A DNA stretch of 64,000 bases, from contig OY365822.1 in assembly GCA_959347315.1 (NCBI GenBank), forward strand, positions 8,992,471 through 9,056,470, read 5' to 3'. This document shows positions 1 to 11,284 of this stretch, in pieces. The first letter of the stretch is position 1. Each line of letters begins with the position of its first letter. The position numbers and the translations under genes were made by a program. This stretch comes from Bimastos eiseni (taxonomy: Eukaryota; Annelida; Clitellata; Crassiclitellata; Lumbricidae). A model generated the notes under the pieces. That model saw only the letters and a program-made list of their open reading frames with translations, was not told the DNA's origin and did no database searches.

Positions 1-248
1 GAGTGCCAGTCGATTAACATTATTTCCAAATACAATGAACAGTTTCCCATTTCACTTTCACAATGCATGCATACATACATACAAGCATACTTGCAAAATA
101 CAAGGTATACCTGTTGATGAAGATGGCATCAAATAAAACGAAATCCTACCGTCATCAAGAACTGCTCAACGAATTTAATAGCAACCTCACAATACGAACA
201 CATCTAACATTCAAGACGTAGTGATATTAATTAATGGTCGTGGTTTAC
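1..248. other. Unique non-coding sequence at left edge
   Basis: No recognisable gene, RNA or repeat unit beyond a short CATA run near 65-85. If the signal-peptide exon at 249-312 is real, this stretch is the start of its first intron, because the donor GT lies at 248-247 on the minus strand. Confidence 0.4.
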
Positions 249-312
249 CTGTCAAGTACGGCGTGACGAAGAGTAAGCCGAGCGTAATGGGAATGGCATC
301 AGCAGGTCGCAT
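249..312 (-). CDS. Candidate first coding exon (signal peptide) of a gene leaving the window
   Basis: On the minus strand an ATG at 312-310 opens 21 codons reading MRPADAIPITLGLLFVTPYLT, then a split Gly codon, then a consensus-like donor (CAG followed by GTAAAC). The peptide has the shape of a signal sequence: a hydrophobic core from about residue 7 to 18 and small residues near the end. It ends in phase 1, as signal-peptide exons of secreted and membrane proteins commonly do, and as exon 1 of the lectin gene in this same window does. The rest of the gene would lie at lower coordinates outside the window. The reading frame stays open upstream of the ATG for about 14 codons before a stop, so an internal exon starting at an AG near 334 is an alternative. 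No product can be named. Confidence 0.4.
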
Positions 313-560
313 GGCCAAGAGATGATAGGAGCGGTCACGACCACCTGTTACGGAGCACGTGTCACGAGTCAGCTAAAGCCAGATGCGTGATGAGCGTATA
401 GAGGAGAGTGGATGCTCGAAGGGGGTGGGGTGGGTGCTGCTGCTGCTGCAGCAACAATAGAACCTGTGACGAACGTAGGAATAAGAGACATAATATTACA
501 ATGGATGAAGAGGGAAATAAAAACAAGAAGGGGGCGGCACAAGAAAAGACGGTAAAAATC
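249..560. other. Unique flank upstream of the candidate signal-peptide exon
   Basis: Apart from the exon, the stretch has a small CTG/CAG run (438-453) and an A-rich patch. It would be 5' UTR and promoter if the exon call is right. I see no clear TATA box. Confidence 0.3.
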
Positions 561-635
561 GGTTAAGCCAAGGTATTGACAGGCAGACAGACAGACAGGT
601 AGGCGGGCAGCCATGCAGGCAGGTCCGGCAGGAAG

Positions 636-690
636 GCAGGCAGGCAGATAGATAGACAGGCAGGCAGGCAGGCAGGCAGGCAGATAGATA

Positions 691-723
<33 letters not shown>

Positions 724-1267
724 ATAGATAGACAGGCAGGCAGGCAGGCAGGCAGGCAGATAGATAGACAGGCAGGCAGGCAGGCAGGCAGATAGATAGA
801 CAGGCAGGCAGGCAGGCAGGCAGATAGATAGACAGGCAGGCAGGCAGGCAGGCAGATAGATAGACAGGCAGGCAGGCAGACAGGCAGATAGATAGACAGG
901 CAGGCAGGCAGGCAGGCAGATAGATAGACAGGCAGGCAGGCAGGCAGGCAGGCAGATAGATAGATAGACAGGCAGGCAGGCAGGCAGGCAGGCAGATAGA
1001 TAGACAGGCAGGCAGGCAGGCAGGCAGATAGATAGACAGGCAGGCAGGCAGGCAGATAGATAGACAGGCAGGCAGGCAGGCAGGCAGATAGATAGACAGG
1101 CAGGCAGGCAGGCAGGCAGATAGATAGACAGGCAGGCAGGCAGGCAGGCAGATAGATAGACAGGCAGGCAGGCAGGCAGGCAGATAGATAGGCAGGCAGG
1201 CAGATAGATAGACAGGCAGGCAGGCAGGCAGATAGATAGGCAGGCAGGCAGGCAGGCAGGCAGGCAG
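636..1267. repeat. Composite GGCA/GATA tetranucleotide array
   Basis: About 630 bp of GGCA runs (three to seven copies) alternate regularly with short GATAGATAGACA blocks, giving a higher-order unit of roughly 30-40 bp repeated about 18 times. The array gives long Cys/Leu/Pro open frames on the minus strand, which are simple-sequence artefacts. The regular nesting suggests unequal exchange of a compound unit, not slippage of one tetramer. Confidence 0.95.
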
Positions 1268-1432
1268 AGAGTGTGACAACTTAGATAAATAACTGTGTGA
1301 TCAGCGATTAGCAGAAATTCGAGATAAAATCATTAGAGACATTATTATTTCTCTTACCGCGAGAGAGAGCTGCCGCTCACCGCATGAAGCCAACGACGCG
1401 AATAAGTGAAGAACGATCCAGACACTAATCGG

Positions 1433-1690
1433 AGCGAGCCAAGAACGAGTCAGGTGTGAGCCAAGAACGAGTCAGGTGTGAGCCAAGAACGAGTCAGATG
1501 TGAGCCAAGAACGAGTCAGGTGTGAACCAAGAACGTGTCGGGAGCGAGCCAAGAACGAGTCAGGTGTGAACCAAGACCGTGTCGGGAGCGAGCCAAGAAC
1601 GAGTCAGGTGTGAACCACGAACGTGTCGGGAGCGAGCCAAGAACGTGTTGGGAATGAGCCCGGAACGAGTCGGTTGCGAGCGAAAAGCGA
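1433..1690 (+). repeat. 22-bp minisatellite
   Basis: About ten copies of a 22-bp unit containing GAGCCAAGAACGAGTCAG, with alternating GTGTGA and GGAGCGA junctions. Copies diverge toward the right end. The open frame through it is a by-product of the repeat. Confidence 0.9.
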
Positions 1691-1989
1691 GTCACTCGGT
1701 TTGGCTCGATGCTCGATCGAGGACGCGTTCGTCTATTATCGTCGGGCTGTCACCGATCGTCGTAACGAAGTCATTCTGCATCTTCGGTCGATCGTTGGAT
1801 GGTTGTGTGGTGAGGGCGTGCACGCGATGCCCCTTGGCTACCTGACGCCACAGACCACAGACCTCTTCTGGTCAAAACGGAAGCATGGATATGTAAATTG
1901 TTCGTCGCTGTAGGACATCTCTCTGTGCATAGGCGACTGAACTCGATTTGCCTGTGCAGCCGTTTTGCCGGTTGATCGCGTGTCGTGTC

Positions 1990-2730
1990 GATAGCGGATG
2001 GAGAGTGGGAAGAAGAGGAAAAGGAGGAGGTAGTGGAGGAGGAAGAAGAGGAGGGAGAAGAAGAAGTGGAAAAGGAGGGAAGAGGAGGAAGAGGAAGAGG
2101 AGAAAAAGAGGAGGGTGAAGAAGAAGAGAAGGAAGAGTAGGGAGTATGAAGAAGAGTAGGAAGCAGAAGATGAAGGTGATTCGGAGAAAGAAGGCAGTTA
2201 AGAAGTAAAGGAATAGCATGGGGAAAAGAGATGGAAGGCGAAAATGGTGGATGAATAACGGAGTGAAGGATGAGAGAAGTGCAGGAAGAAGGGAGTGGAG
2301 GAAGAAAGAACTGGAGAAAGAAGAGAGTAGGGGAAGAGGAGAGTGGAGGAAGAAGGGAGTGGCGGAAGAAAGAACTGGAGAAAGAAGAGAGTAGGGGAAG
2401 AGGAGAGTGGAGGAAGAAGGGAGTGGCGGAAGAAAGAACTGGAGAAAGAAGAGAGTAGGGGAAGAGGAGAGTGGAGGAAGAAGGGAGTGGCGGAAGAAAG
2501 AACTGGAGAAAGAAGAGAGTAGGGGAAGAGGAGAGTGGAGGAAGAAGGGAGTGGCGGAAGAAGGGAGTGGAGGAAGAAAGAACTGGAGAAAGAAGAGAGT
2601 AGGGGAAGAGGAGAGTGGAGGAAGAAGGGAGTGGCGGAAGAAGGGAGTGGAGGAAGAAAGAACTGGAGAAAGAAGAGAGTAGGGGAAGAGGAGAGTGGAG
2701 GAAGAAGGGAGTAGTGGAAGAAGGGAGTGG
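1990..2730 (+). repeat. Polypurine tract with 64-bp and 80-bp tandem units
   Basis: About 700 bp is nearly all A and G on the plus strand. From about 2290 it becomes a tandem array: the core AACTGGAGAAAGAAGAGAG recurs at spacings of 64, 64, 64, 80 and 80 bp. The longer units carry an internal duplicate of a GGGAGTGG-containing segment. Confidence 0.9.
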
Positions 2731-2819
2731 AGTTGGGTTGATTCCTTTATTCTCTGCAAACTCAGTCGTCGAATGAATGGATGGATAGAAGGATAGATGA
2801 CAGGAAAGAGGAAAATATG

Positions 2820-3010
2820 ACTCAATATGAGTGATTGAGTGAGTTAATGAGTGAGCGAGCGAGAGAGCGAGCCAGCCAGTCAGCCATGAGCTAGTCAGCC
2901 AGTCGGTCGGTACTAGAAGCGAGGCATCGAGGCTTGGTCAGCCAGCTAGCCAGCCAGCTACTAGTCAGCTAGTTAGCCAGTTAAGTCGGTACTAGAAGCG
3001 AGGCACGAGG
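2820..3010 (+). repeat. Degenerate GAGT/CAGC short repeats
   Basis: Short runs of GAGT, GAGC and CAGC tetramers. A 19-bp direct repeat (TCGGTACTAGAAGCGAGGCA) occurs near 2906 and 2986. Nothing here resembles a gene. Confidence 0.6.
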
Positions 3011-3289
3011 ATAGGTCAGATGACATAAAAGAGGAGAGGTTGTCGCTCGCTGCTACTGTTGACCGCGGTCGCAATTACTGGAGGCTTTGAACCTGGCTTA
3101 GAGGGACTAGACCTGGCATTGGGGAGGGGATCTCTGACACGTAGAGGAACCCGGATGCGATGGGACGAAGGAAGGAAACTGGGGACAATGACTAGATGTA
3201 GCGAACGATCGATTGATTCTAGCATTATTTGGATTAGTTCGATATCATCGAAAACGGACAATAATCGATGATTCGATTGACGCGTGTTT

Positions 3290-3760
3290 ACTTACTTACT
3301 TACATAGATACATACATACATACATACATACATACATACATACATACATACATACATACATACATACATACATACATACATACATACATACATACATACA
3401 TACATACATACATACATACATACATACATACATACATACATACATACATACATACATACATACATACATACATACATACATACATACATACATACATACA
3501 TACATACATACATACATACATACATACATACATACATACATACATACATACATACATACATACATACATACATACATACATACATACATACATACATACA
3601 TACATACATACATACATACATACATACATACATACATACATACATACATACATACATACATACATACATACATACATACATACATACATACATACATACA
3701 TACATACATACATACATACATAGATACATACATACATACATACATACATACATACATACA

Positions 3761-3794
<34 letters not shown>

Positions 3795-3818
3795 CATACA
3801 TACATACATACATACATG
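3290..3818 (+). repeat. (TACA)n microsatellite of about 520 bp
   Basis: About 128 tetramer copies with only two or three interruptions (near 3306, 3721 and 3790). It opens with an ACTT run. Open frames through it on both strands are artefacts of the four-base repeat. Confidence 0.98.
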
Positions 3819-3889
3819 CGGACAGAGCACGGCGACCTAACGAAGTGCAAAAGCAGACAATGCAAGCGATGGACAGAAAGACGTTAATA

Positions 3890-4720
3890 TAGACAGACAA
3901 GCAGACAGACAGAGCGATTCTCATGCAGATATGCAGTAGGTAAGCAGACAGACAAGGAAACGTACGCACAAGAAGACAAGCTGCAGAAGGATAGACGACG
4001 TTGCTGATACGGTCCCAATGGATTGAGTGAATGTAGTGGAGAATTTGCGAAACATTGGAGTAGATCGATTCAATTTGGATCTGAGATCAATGGGAGGGAG
4101 AAAGGAGGTGCCAGGCATTGGGAGGGGAGGGAGATAGATAGACAGAGGCACTGGGACGCCTCTGAGTAGGTTATCCTGGTGTAACGATAATATATAGACT
4201 TCTGAATGAGTGAGTAAGCGAATGAATGAAAGATAGATGGAAGAAAGGAGGAAGATCATGTGTGAAACAATGTGGCATTGTATATTAAAGGGAGTAAATG
4301 GACACGTGACCAGGAAGACAGGACGTGGATCAGATGAGAGGTATAGAGCGATGTTCCCTCGATATTTTTTGGGAGATCGTTTGCGCAAGACATTTTGCGG
4401 GTGCAACATTTTTTTTCGTTTGTGTGTGCAGGTCCGAGTTCAATGCGGTGATTGTAACATTAGGACAATTAGGGCCTAAAAGTCTAAGGTGATAAGTTCT
4501 GATAACCTAAGAAAAGTCTCTTGTCTAATGATAAATAATTAGGGAACTTATCAGCCAAGGAGTCAAAGTTTCTGGAGTAAGATATGCCGCAGTCGGTCAG
4601 GAAACTCGATTTACGTACTTTTCCACAAAAGAAATCGTTTCTCGTTACTTAAGAAAAATATTTGTGCGCACACAAAAATTCTTGTGTGAGCTGGCTCCAC
4701 GGCCCGCAAATGCGCACAGC
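3890..4720. other. Unique non-coding stretch
   Basis: Apart from a few CAGA tetramers at 3890-3960, I see no repeat unit or recognisable coding sequence. The open frames here match no family I know. Confidence 0.4.
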
Positions 4721-4734
4721 TTAGAGGAAACATT

Positions 4735-4806
4735 GGTAGAAAGACAGACAGAGAGGCAGACATAGAGACAGACAGAGAGACAGACGGAGAGACAGACAGA
4801 CAGACG
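4735..4806 (+). repeat. (CAGA)n-rich microsatellite
   Basis: About 70 bp of CAGA and GAGA tetramers. Confidence 0.85.
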
Positions 4807-5164
4807 TGCTATTACTTGACGTGCTATTAGAATGCATATACATGTATGTACAAGAACGACCAGAGCAGAAAAAAGCCAAAGTCATTCAACATGACACCAA
4901 CGATGGTCGATGTCGGAAGCGGGTTTCTGGGTAATTCCTTTGGCGCAAGTCGTCCTTTGACGGCAGAGGTACCCATGCGCCTTAAGGGAGGCGGCGGAGG
5001 AGGGTGGAAGTGGTGAAGGGAGGAGGAGGGTGGTGGCGTGATGAGATTCTGAAAAAGCTAATCCCGGATTATCTCCTTCAGATGCCAGAAGCGATCGGCG
5101 TCGCTCAGGACAAGATGCCGACTGTGTTAGTCTCCAAAGGAATCGGCTTGCCATGCACGCAAAT

Positions 5165-5222
5165 GCGAAGATTGTCTGTCTGTCTATCTGTCTGACTGAC
5201 TGTCTCTCTGTCTGTCAACGTT
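5165..5222 (+). repeat. (TGTC)n microsatellite
   Basis: Short run of TCTG/TGTC tetramers. Confidence 0.7.
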
Positions 5223-5294
5223 TCGCTCTGTGTGTCCACCATCAACTTTTTCTGCATTGTGTCTGTCATATCTTGTCCCCAGGCTGCCAACCAC

Positions 5295-5512
5295 CAAGTC
5301 AGTCAGTCAGTCAGTCAATCAGTCAGTCAGCCAATCAGTCGGTCAGTCAGCCAATCAGTCGGTCAGTCGACCAGTAGGTCGGTCAGTCAGTCAGACAATC
5401 AGTCGGTCGATCTGTCAGTCAGTCAGTCAGTCAGTCAGTCAGTCAGTCAGTCAGTCAGTCAGTCAGTCAGTCAGTCAGTCAGTCAGTCAGTCAGTCAGCA
5501 AGTCAGTTAGTC
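5295..5512 (+). repeat. (AGTC)n microsatellite
   Basis: About 210 bp of AGTC tetramers. The left half is interrupted by CCAATCAGTCGG variants and the right half is nearly pure. Confidence 0.95.
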
Positions 5513-5694
5513 ATTCCGTAAGACTGCACTGTTGTCTCTGTTTGTTTTGTCTGTCTGTCTGTCTGTTTGTCTATCTTTTTTACTTTCTTGAACTCTGTGT
5601 ATATATATTGTTACTACAAGTTTACATATCTCTTTCGTTGTGTCTTCGCACTTATCGCGTCTCAGCAATTACTTCTCTTTCTCTGCTTGCATGC

Positions 5695-5790
5695 CCCTCT
5701 CTGTCTCTCTCTATCCCTCTCTGTCTCTCTCTATCCCTCTCTGTCTCTCTCTATCCCTCTCTGTCTCTCTCTATCCCTCTCTGTCTCTCT

Positions 5791-5848
<58 letters not shown>

Positions 5849-5862
5849 CTCTCTGTCTCTCT

Positions 5863-5893
<31 letters not shown>

Positions 5894-5911
5894 ATCCCTC
5901 TCTGTCTCTCT

Positions 5912-5946
<35 letters not shown>

Positions 5947-5975
5947 ATCCCTCTCTGTCTCTCTCTGCCTCTCTC
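5695..5975 (+). repeat. CT-rich compound array with 20-bp unit and C-runs
   Basis: Five copies of a 20-bp unit (CTCTGTCTCTCTCTATCCCT) lead into CT dinucleotide blocks. These alternate with runs of eight to ten C and further partial units. The serine/leucine open frames are artefacts. Confidence 0.93.
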
Positions 5976-6099
5976 GATATATAAATAGGTCCATATATAT
6001 ATACTTCATTATATACTCTTTTGTTGTCAAAGCGCAACCGGCTACAAATAATCATAGTAATACAAATAGTAGGAATCTCAGAGTTGTACTTGGGTCCAA

Positions 6100-6250
6100 T
6101 TATTATCCTGGCTCGACCCAACGCGATCCATTGAAAATAGACCTGACCCGACTTCTAATGCCTAGGTCTAGGCCCTCTAATGCCAAATATTTGACCAAAC
6201 CCGATCCATTACGTACATCACCCGACCAAATTCGACCCGATTCGACCAGC
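6100..6250. repeat. Degenerate ACCCGA-type repeat
   Basis: Loose iterations of CGACCCGA. The same motif recurs at 6625-6680 and 22498-22530, so a dispersed degenerate pentamer-like element is possible. Confidence 0.35.
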
Positions 6251-6825
6251 CTATAGCGCTAATTAAATTCGAATTAGACATTAGAATTTTACGATAAATA
6301 ATATTAGCAAAATGTTTACTAATTTTATGGATCGTCGAATTATAATGTCGTAAATATACGCAGAGCAGTCAGACCGCTATGTATGATCTTAACATTGATT
6401 TGTGATTACGTTTCAGAGAAGAGACTCTGCGTTTATTCCATTTATTTTTTTGGCCTAAACTTACTTTCTCCATAAATATATGCAAAGGAATTCCGAATAT
6501 TATTGGGTACATCTGAGTTCGGTCAGCATGTCCCAGCGTCGCTTCCTCAGCTAACAGAAATGCTTGTAATAAATCCGCTCACCTTTCGTTATTTTAATAA
6601 ATTCGTGAGAAATTGTTCCACACGATGACCCGACTCGACCCTACCCGGCCTGATTCGCAAGTCGACCCGACTCTTAGACGACTCTGAGGAATCTGGAACT
6701 TGCTGATCAGATTTCTGTATGAGAGACGTAGTATAAGTTTTTATCGTCCTTGAATGGTAATTTAAAGCCACGAGGTCGAGGAAGAAAATTGCGTGTCTGC
6801 TTGTTTGTCTGTCTCCTGCATACTC

Positions 6826-6827
6826 TT

Positions 6828-6924
<97 letters not shown>
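6826..6924 (+). repeat. (CT)n microsatellite of about 100 bp
   Basis: Almost pure CT dinucleotide run of about 49 copies. Confidence 0.97.
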
Positions 6925-6926
<2 letters not shown>

Positions 6927-6989
6927 TTCTCATTGGGATTTTAGTCATTTACAGTGTCACAGCCTCTCCCCTTTCTCAAACTCTTAATA

Positions 6990-7590
6990 TAAGCAGATCT
7001 CATATTGCATGCATTCTTAACACAAGCACGCGCACGCACACTCCTACACACAAACTATAAATAACCATTATAACAATAAGGAAGTGTTATGATTGACCAC
7101 TGACAATGATCTTGACAAAATACTAATCTGACGTAATAGGTTGAAGTTATAAATATGACTGGCAGTTGTAATAGGGACAGCACTTCAATTAAGGCACCAG
7201 AATTCCGCTGACAGGGGGGCATACTTTTTGATACTTCTATGATATGGAGGTGAGATGGCGCATGATGGAGGATTAATATTGTGAATAGTTGCATTATTAC
7301 CTTAAAGACCAAGCTTCGCTCTTCTCAGTTTACTAAGACACTTTAAGAGGGCGTGTCTACTTGCTGCCAATCATATCGACCACTGTAGTTGAAGTAGGCT
7401 ATATATAGTATAGACAGATGACGTTTCCTTTGTTTACAATAACAAATGTTCAGGAAGGTCACATGGTTGTATAACTAAGTTGTGTACTGATCCATTGAAG
7501 AAAGCTGGTAAAGAAATTAACGGTCCACAGTAGCAGAGACCTTGAAAACTCACAAGCCTTGGTCTAGCTGACACGCATGTAAACCTACGC
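6990..7590. other. Unique non-coding stretch
   Basis: AT-leaning sequence without recognisable coding capacity, repeats or RNA genes. Confidence 0.4.
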
Positions 7591-7599
7591 CAATGGGGA

Positions 7600-7765
7600 A
7601 ATGTATTTATTTATTCGGATGATTTATATAGCGCCCCTTCAAGAGCAATACCGCTTGTTTGCCACTCCGAGCCTAGTGCTCATGCCACCTCTGATTTATG
7701 CAATCGATCAATCGGAATTTGTATAGCGCCCCTTCAAGATTTCCTCTCAGACATTAGCCGACCAA
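7600..7765 (-). mobile_element. Two LINE family A 3' ends in tandem
   Basis: The string ATAGCGCCCCTTCAAGA appears twice, at about 7629 and 7721, each preceded by TTATTCGGAT or CGATCAATCGG-like sequence. On the minus strand this is the GCGCTATA motif that follows a LINE ORF2 C-terminus at 39.6-39.8 kb. Both copies are truncated 3' ends only. Confidence 0.6.
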
Positions 7766-8229
7766 GGCCAGCTGAAAGACTGCAGTCTTGAGTACCTGAC
7801 AGAACGTAGAGGTGGACCCAAAGGGAGGAGGAGCATCTACAGGGATGTCCATTCCGCATCGTTGGGTCGCTCACGGAAAGGTCTGTAGCTGGACAAGCTA
7901 AGGGAACGGCCAGGTCTCCATGGGCGAAGGAGCCGTTAAAAGCAGATAAGCCTAAAAGACATCGCATGACCATGGAGGAAGATTCGCTGAGGGAATGGGA
8001 GCCAACGCAGAACCTCACGCGTGCTTAATATTCATGTTATAGTGATTCGGTTTGTTTCACATGGTAGTCAACGTTATGCTAACGAGTTTCATTTTGTTTT
8101 GTATGACATCTGTTTGTGTTGCCAAGATTAGCATCATGTGGCATTTTGTCTATAATCGTGTCGACCACTGCTTCAGCATCATCTCGCAATTGTAATAGTA
8201 AGTGATCATTAATTTAGCGCCTCTTGATG

Positions 8230-8570
8230 TATTCATACATACACACATGCTTAGATACGGACATAGTACATACATGCAAGCAATATTACACACATACATG
8301 CATACGTACGTACGTACATACATACATACATACACACGCGCACACGCATCCATACATACATACATGCATACATACATACATACATGCATACATACATACA
8401 TACATACATACATGCATACCTACATACATACATACATGCATGCATACATACATGCATACCTACATACATACATACATACATACATACATACATACATGCA
8501 TGAATGTATACATGAATGCATACATACATACATACATACATACATACATACATACATGCATACATATATG
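8230..8570 (+). repeat. CATA/CATG compound microsatellite
   Basis: About 330 bp of CATA tetramers broken by GCATG, CGTA and TACC variants. It is much more degenerate than the TACA array at 3.3-3.8 kb. The start (8205-8225) carries a TTTAGCGCCTCTTGATG string that resembles a decayed family A 3' end. Confidence 0.9.
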
Positions 8571-8911
8571 TACACACTGTCTTGCATGGCTTCGTATACC
8601 GTGGTATTATTTCGCGTGGCATTCCTGCGCATTGTATCTTCTTTTATTCAACGTATACCTAGTGATCCAGTTTCTTCGGCTTCTGATCATGTTCTTTATC
8701 CCGTAAGAGCCATATCGTGTCTCTGCGCCGGAAGCACGGACTCTCTGGAAAGGCACCTAGTGGACCAACTTCCGGTCTTCGTCGTTTTTCACTTCCGCTC
8801 TAGCTGCGGAACTGACCTTCACGTTGTCTGGATATCAACAGATACTCGTGTGGCTAGGACGGTCACAAGCGCAAGGTGTCTGCATGATAATGATATGGGT
8901 CACTCGGAATT

Positions 8912-9245
8912 TGTCTGCCTAAGGGCCAGGAATTTCTCTGCATTTGGGGCAAAAATTTCTCTACCAAAGGGCCCAGATATTCTCTGACTAAAGGCCAGAA
9001 CTTTCTCTGCCAAAGGGCCAGGAATTTCTCTGTATAAAGGCCAGGAATTTCTATGCATTTGGACTCGGAATTTCTCTATACTGAAGAGTGCGGAATTTCT
9101 ATAGCCTAATGCTAGAAATTTATCTGCATAGAGACCAGGAGTTTCTCTGCATTTGGACTGGAATATCTCTGACCAAAGGCCAGGAATTTCTCTTCCTAAG
9201 GGCCAGGGATTTCTCTGCCTAAGGGCCAGCAGTTTCTCCGCATAT
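8912..9245 (+). repeat. Degenerate minisatellite of about 24-30 bp
   Basis: About twelve divergent copies of a unit with core GCCAGGAATTTCTCTGC. Variants replace AGG by ACT or the spacer by ATTTGGA. The minus-strand open frame across it is an iteration of the unit. Confidence 0.85.
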
Positions 9246-9634
9246 GATGTTTTGTCGGTGAGCTCGGAATGCACTGTTAAAAACATTGCGTTTTTCGCGT
9301 AGCGTCAACCGGTTTTTTGGTTTACCCCCGTATTTTACGGGTAGTTCCGTATTTTTCGCCGCGTCGCGTTAATTCTGCGGGAATTGTGGGTGGCTGTGGA
9401 ATGGGCGAATTTTCATTTCATCTTGCGCGCATAATTTGTCATGTCCACTGATCAAACCCACATCATTCAGTCAGTCCGGCCGAGTCGATGATTGATGGCG
9501 GTCATTTATCTGTGCTGACCAGCAAGTGACCAGGAACTGACCAGCAAGTGACTAGGAACTGAAAAGCTGTCCAGAAGAATATTCCGCGTATATCATATAT
9601 GACTCGTCCTGCATATTGAATTCAGTCTATACAC

Positions 9635-9693
9635 TGTGCATATATATATATATATATATATATGACAGATGACTTATCAGGTGCAGATGTACA

Positions 9694-9724
<31 letters not shown>

Positions 9725-9732
9725 CGTACATG
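9635..9732. repeat. (TA)n-rich microsatellites
   Basis: Two TA dinucleotide runs flank a GACAGATGACTT spacer. CA and ATA runs follow at 9780-9880. Confidence 0.9.
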
Positions 9733-9739
9733 TACATGC

Positions 9740-10180
9740 ATAATGCTTACGTTTATATTTCATACATCTATATAGATACACTTATGTACACACACAAACG
9801 CATACTCTCGCGCACACGCACACACACGCACACACACTCATATACACATATAAATATTATATATATATTATATTAAAATACACACCAGTCATAAGGCCCC
9901 ATAGATGCAATCTGGTATATAAACAAATGTATCAGATTTCGCCTTAGTTATTGCACAGCCCGAGCCGGTTAATATAATACCATTAGCATCTAATAACAGG
10001 CTGTATCATTTATACACTTATATCGTCGCGTGAGAATTATCTTCTCGTATCTCCACTTTTTTTATACAAAATGCGTTTAGAGCTGATATGCAGCAGGCAA
10101 TATGTTTTCTTTCTTCAGTGTAAGTAACTAAGAGATACGACAGGTTGTTTTAAAGATATTCATCAAAAACTGACTGTCGT
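9740..10180. other. AT-rich non-coding stretch
   Basis: CA-rich patch (9788-9850), then AT-rich sequence. A copy of TATCGTCGCGTGAGAATTATC at 10020 recurs inverted at about 10412-10434, giving a possible 400-bp foldback arm around the candidate exon at 10212. Confidence 0.4.
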
Positions 10181-10211
10181 ATCACCTACTTCCAGACACC
10201 GTTGATCTTAC

Positions 10212-10298
10212 CTCCAGAGTTGTAGGGAGTTGTAGCAGTGTCTTTATCGTATGTCCAGAAAGAGCTCATCATTGATTGGACACAGGAGATCCGACCGG
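10212..10298 (-). CDS. Candidate 87-nt internal exon, product unknown
   Basis: On the minus strand, an acceptor (TATTATCCAG) and a strong donor (GGAG followed by GTAAGATC) frame 87 nt. The open reading is phase 1 at both ends: GRISCVQSMMSSFWTYDKDT, then about nine further residues. Symmetric phase 1 exons with cysteine are common in extracellular domains. The reading frame stays open on both sides, so the evidence rests on the splice sites and the non-repetitive composition. I do not recognise the domain and found no partner exon. It could belong to the gene whose first exon I place at 249-312 only if transcription order allowed it, which it does not, since it lies upstream of that exon. Confidence 0.25.
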
Positions 10299-10849
10299 CT
10301 GGATAATAGTGCGGTATATCCAGACAATTTAAAAACTTTTCCTTAAAATATTCTATATCTATGAACATCTAAATGAAAACACTCGTAATAATTTTCTATT
10401 TTGGATATTCGCCAAGATAATTCTCACGCGACGATATAACGATAATGTCATTGAACATTCTCGAAATACCGTATGTAAGACTATAACTATAACTGAGTGG
10501 TGGTGGTGGTGGTGATGATAATTGAAAAATATTATACACAATGCTTTAATTGTATACATGTATTTGACCATACATGTTTATAGTAACTACATAAATGTTT
10601 AAATATATATATATGTATATGACAATTAATATGTGGTGCGTAATATCTTCGTATATATATATATCACCAATCATATGTTTGTTAGACTGGTCTAAATATA
10701 AAGCAATGTATATCTGCGGCATATGTATATACTTGTATATATATACATATATATATGCCGTATATGTAAGCGCCTTATTGTATTTGCATTGTCACAGGGA
10801 GCGTAGGTTTCGCTCAAGTCTATTGCAACTGATCTCAGTGGTGATGATT

Positions 10850-11280
10850 GGTATTCGATTCCGGGTATCCTTCTCCCACCCCACCCTTCCCGCCGTAATC
10901 CAGACACGGTCCGACCGATCGCCCTGGGCGGGCCACAGGACGTGACCGGGACCCTTGTTACGGAGCGGTCTCCGGAGGGAGTGGCAGCGGATCGTAGATC
11001 AGCCGGGTCTTGATTTCGACACGGGCGCCGGACAGAGGGCGCCGCTCTAGCCGGATAAAGAAATGGCGACCGCGGAGGCTCCGCGGAATATAATAAACCG
11101 TCCGACGTAACAAGTTCCGTGTGATTCCTCCCGCAGGCCGCCAGGGGCGCCACTAGTTCGTCGACCGGTCGCTAGGAGCGTGGTTCGCGGTTTTGCATCA
11201 TCATGTGGCCACCAGAGGCCACGTATACGAGGAAGAAAGGCGACGATATCTGGAGACCAATTGTCCCGATTGTTATTCAT
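10850..11280. other. CpG-rich patch
   Basis: About 430 bp are clearly richer in CG dinucleotides than the surroundings. The patch contains a short frame opening ATGGCGACCGCGG at 11063 on the plus strand and a longer open frame on the minus strand (11280-11047). Neither resembles a known family. A promoter-type CpG patch or the 5' region of a retroelement are both possible. Confidence 0.3.
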
Positions 11281-11284
11281 AATA

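Noticed and set aside
3213..3969. Open frames of 150-225 codons with Tyr-Ile-His-Thr or Met-Tyr-Val-Cys repeats
   Set aside because: They are the four-base TACA array read in each frame; all frames stay open because a tetranucleotide without stop codons repeats every 12 nt.
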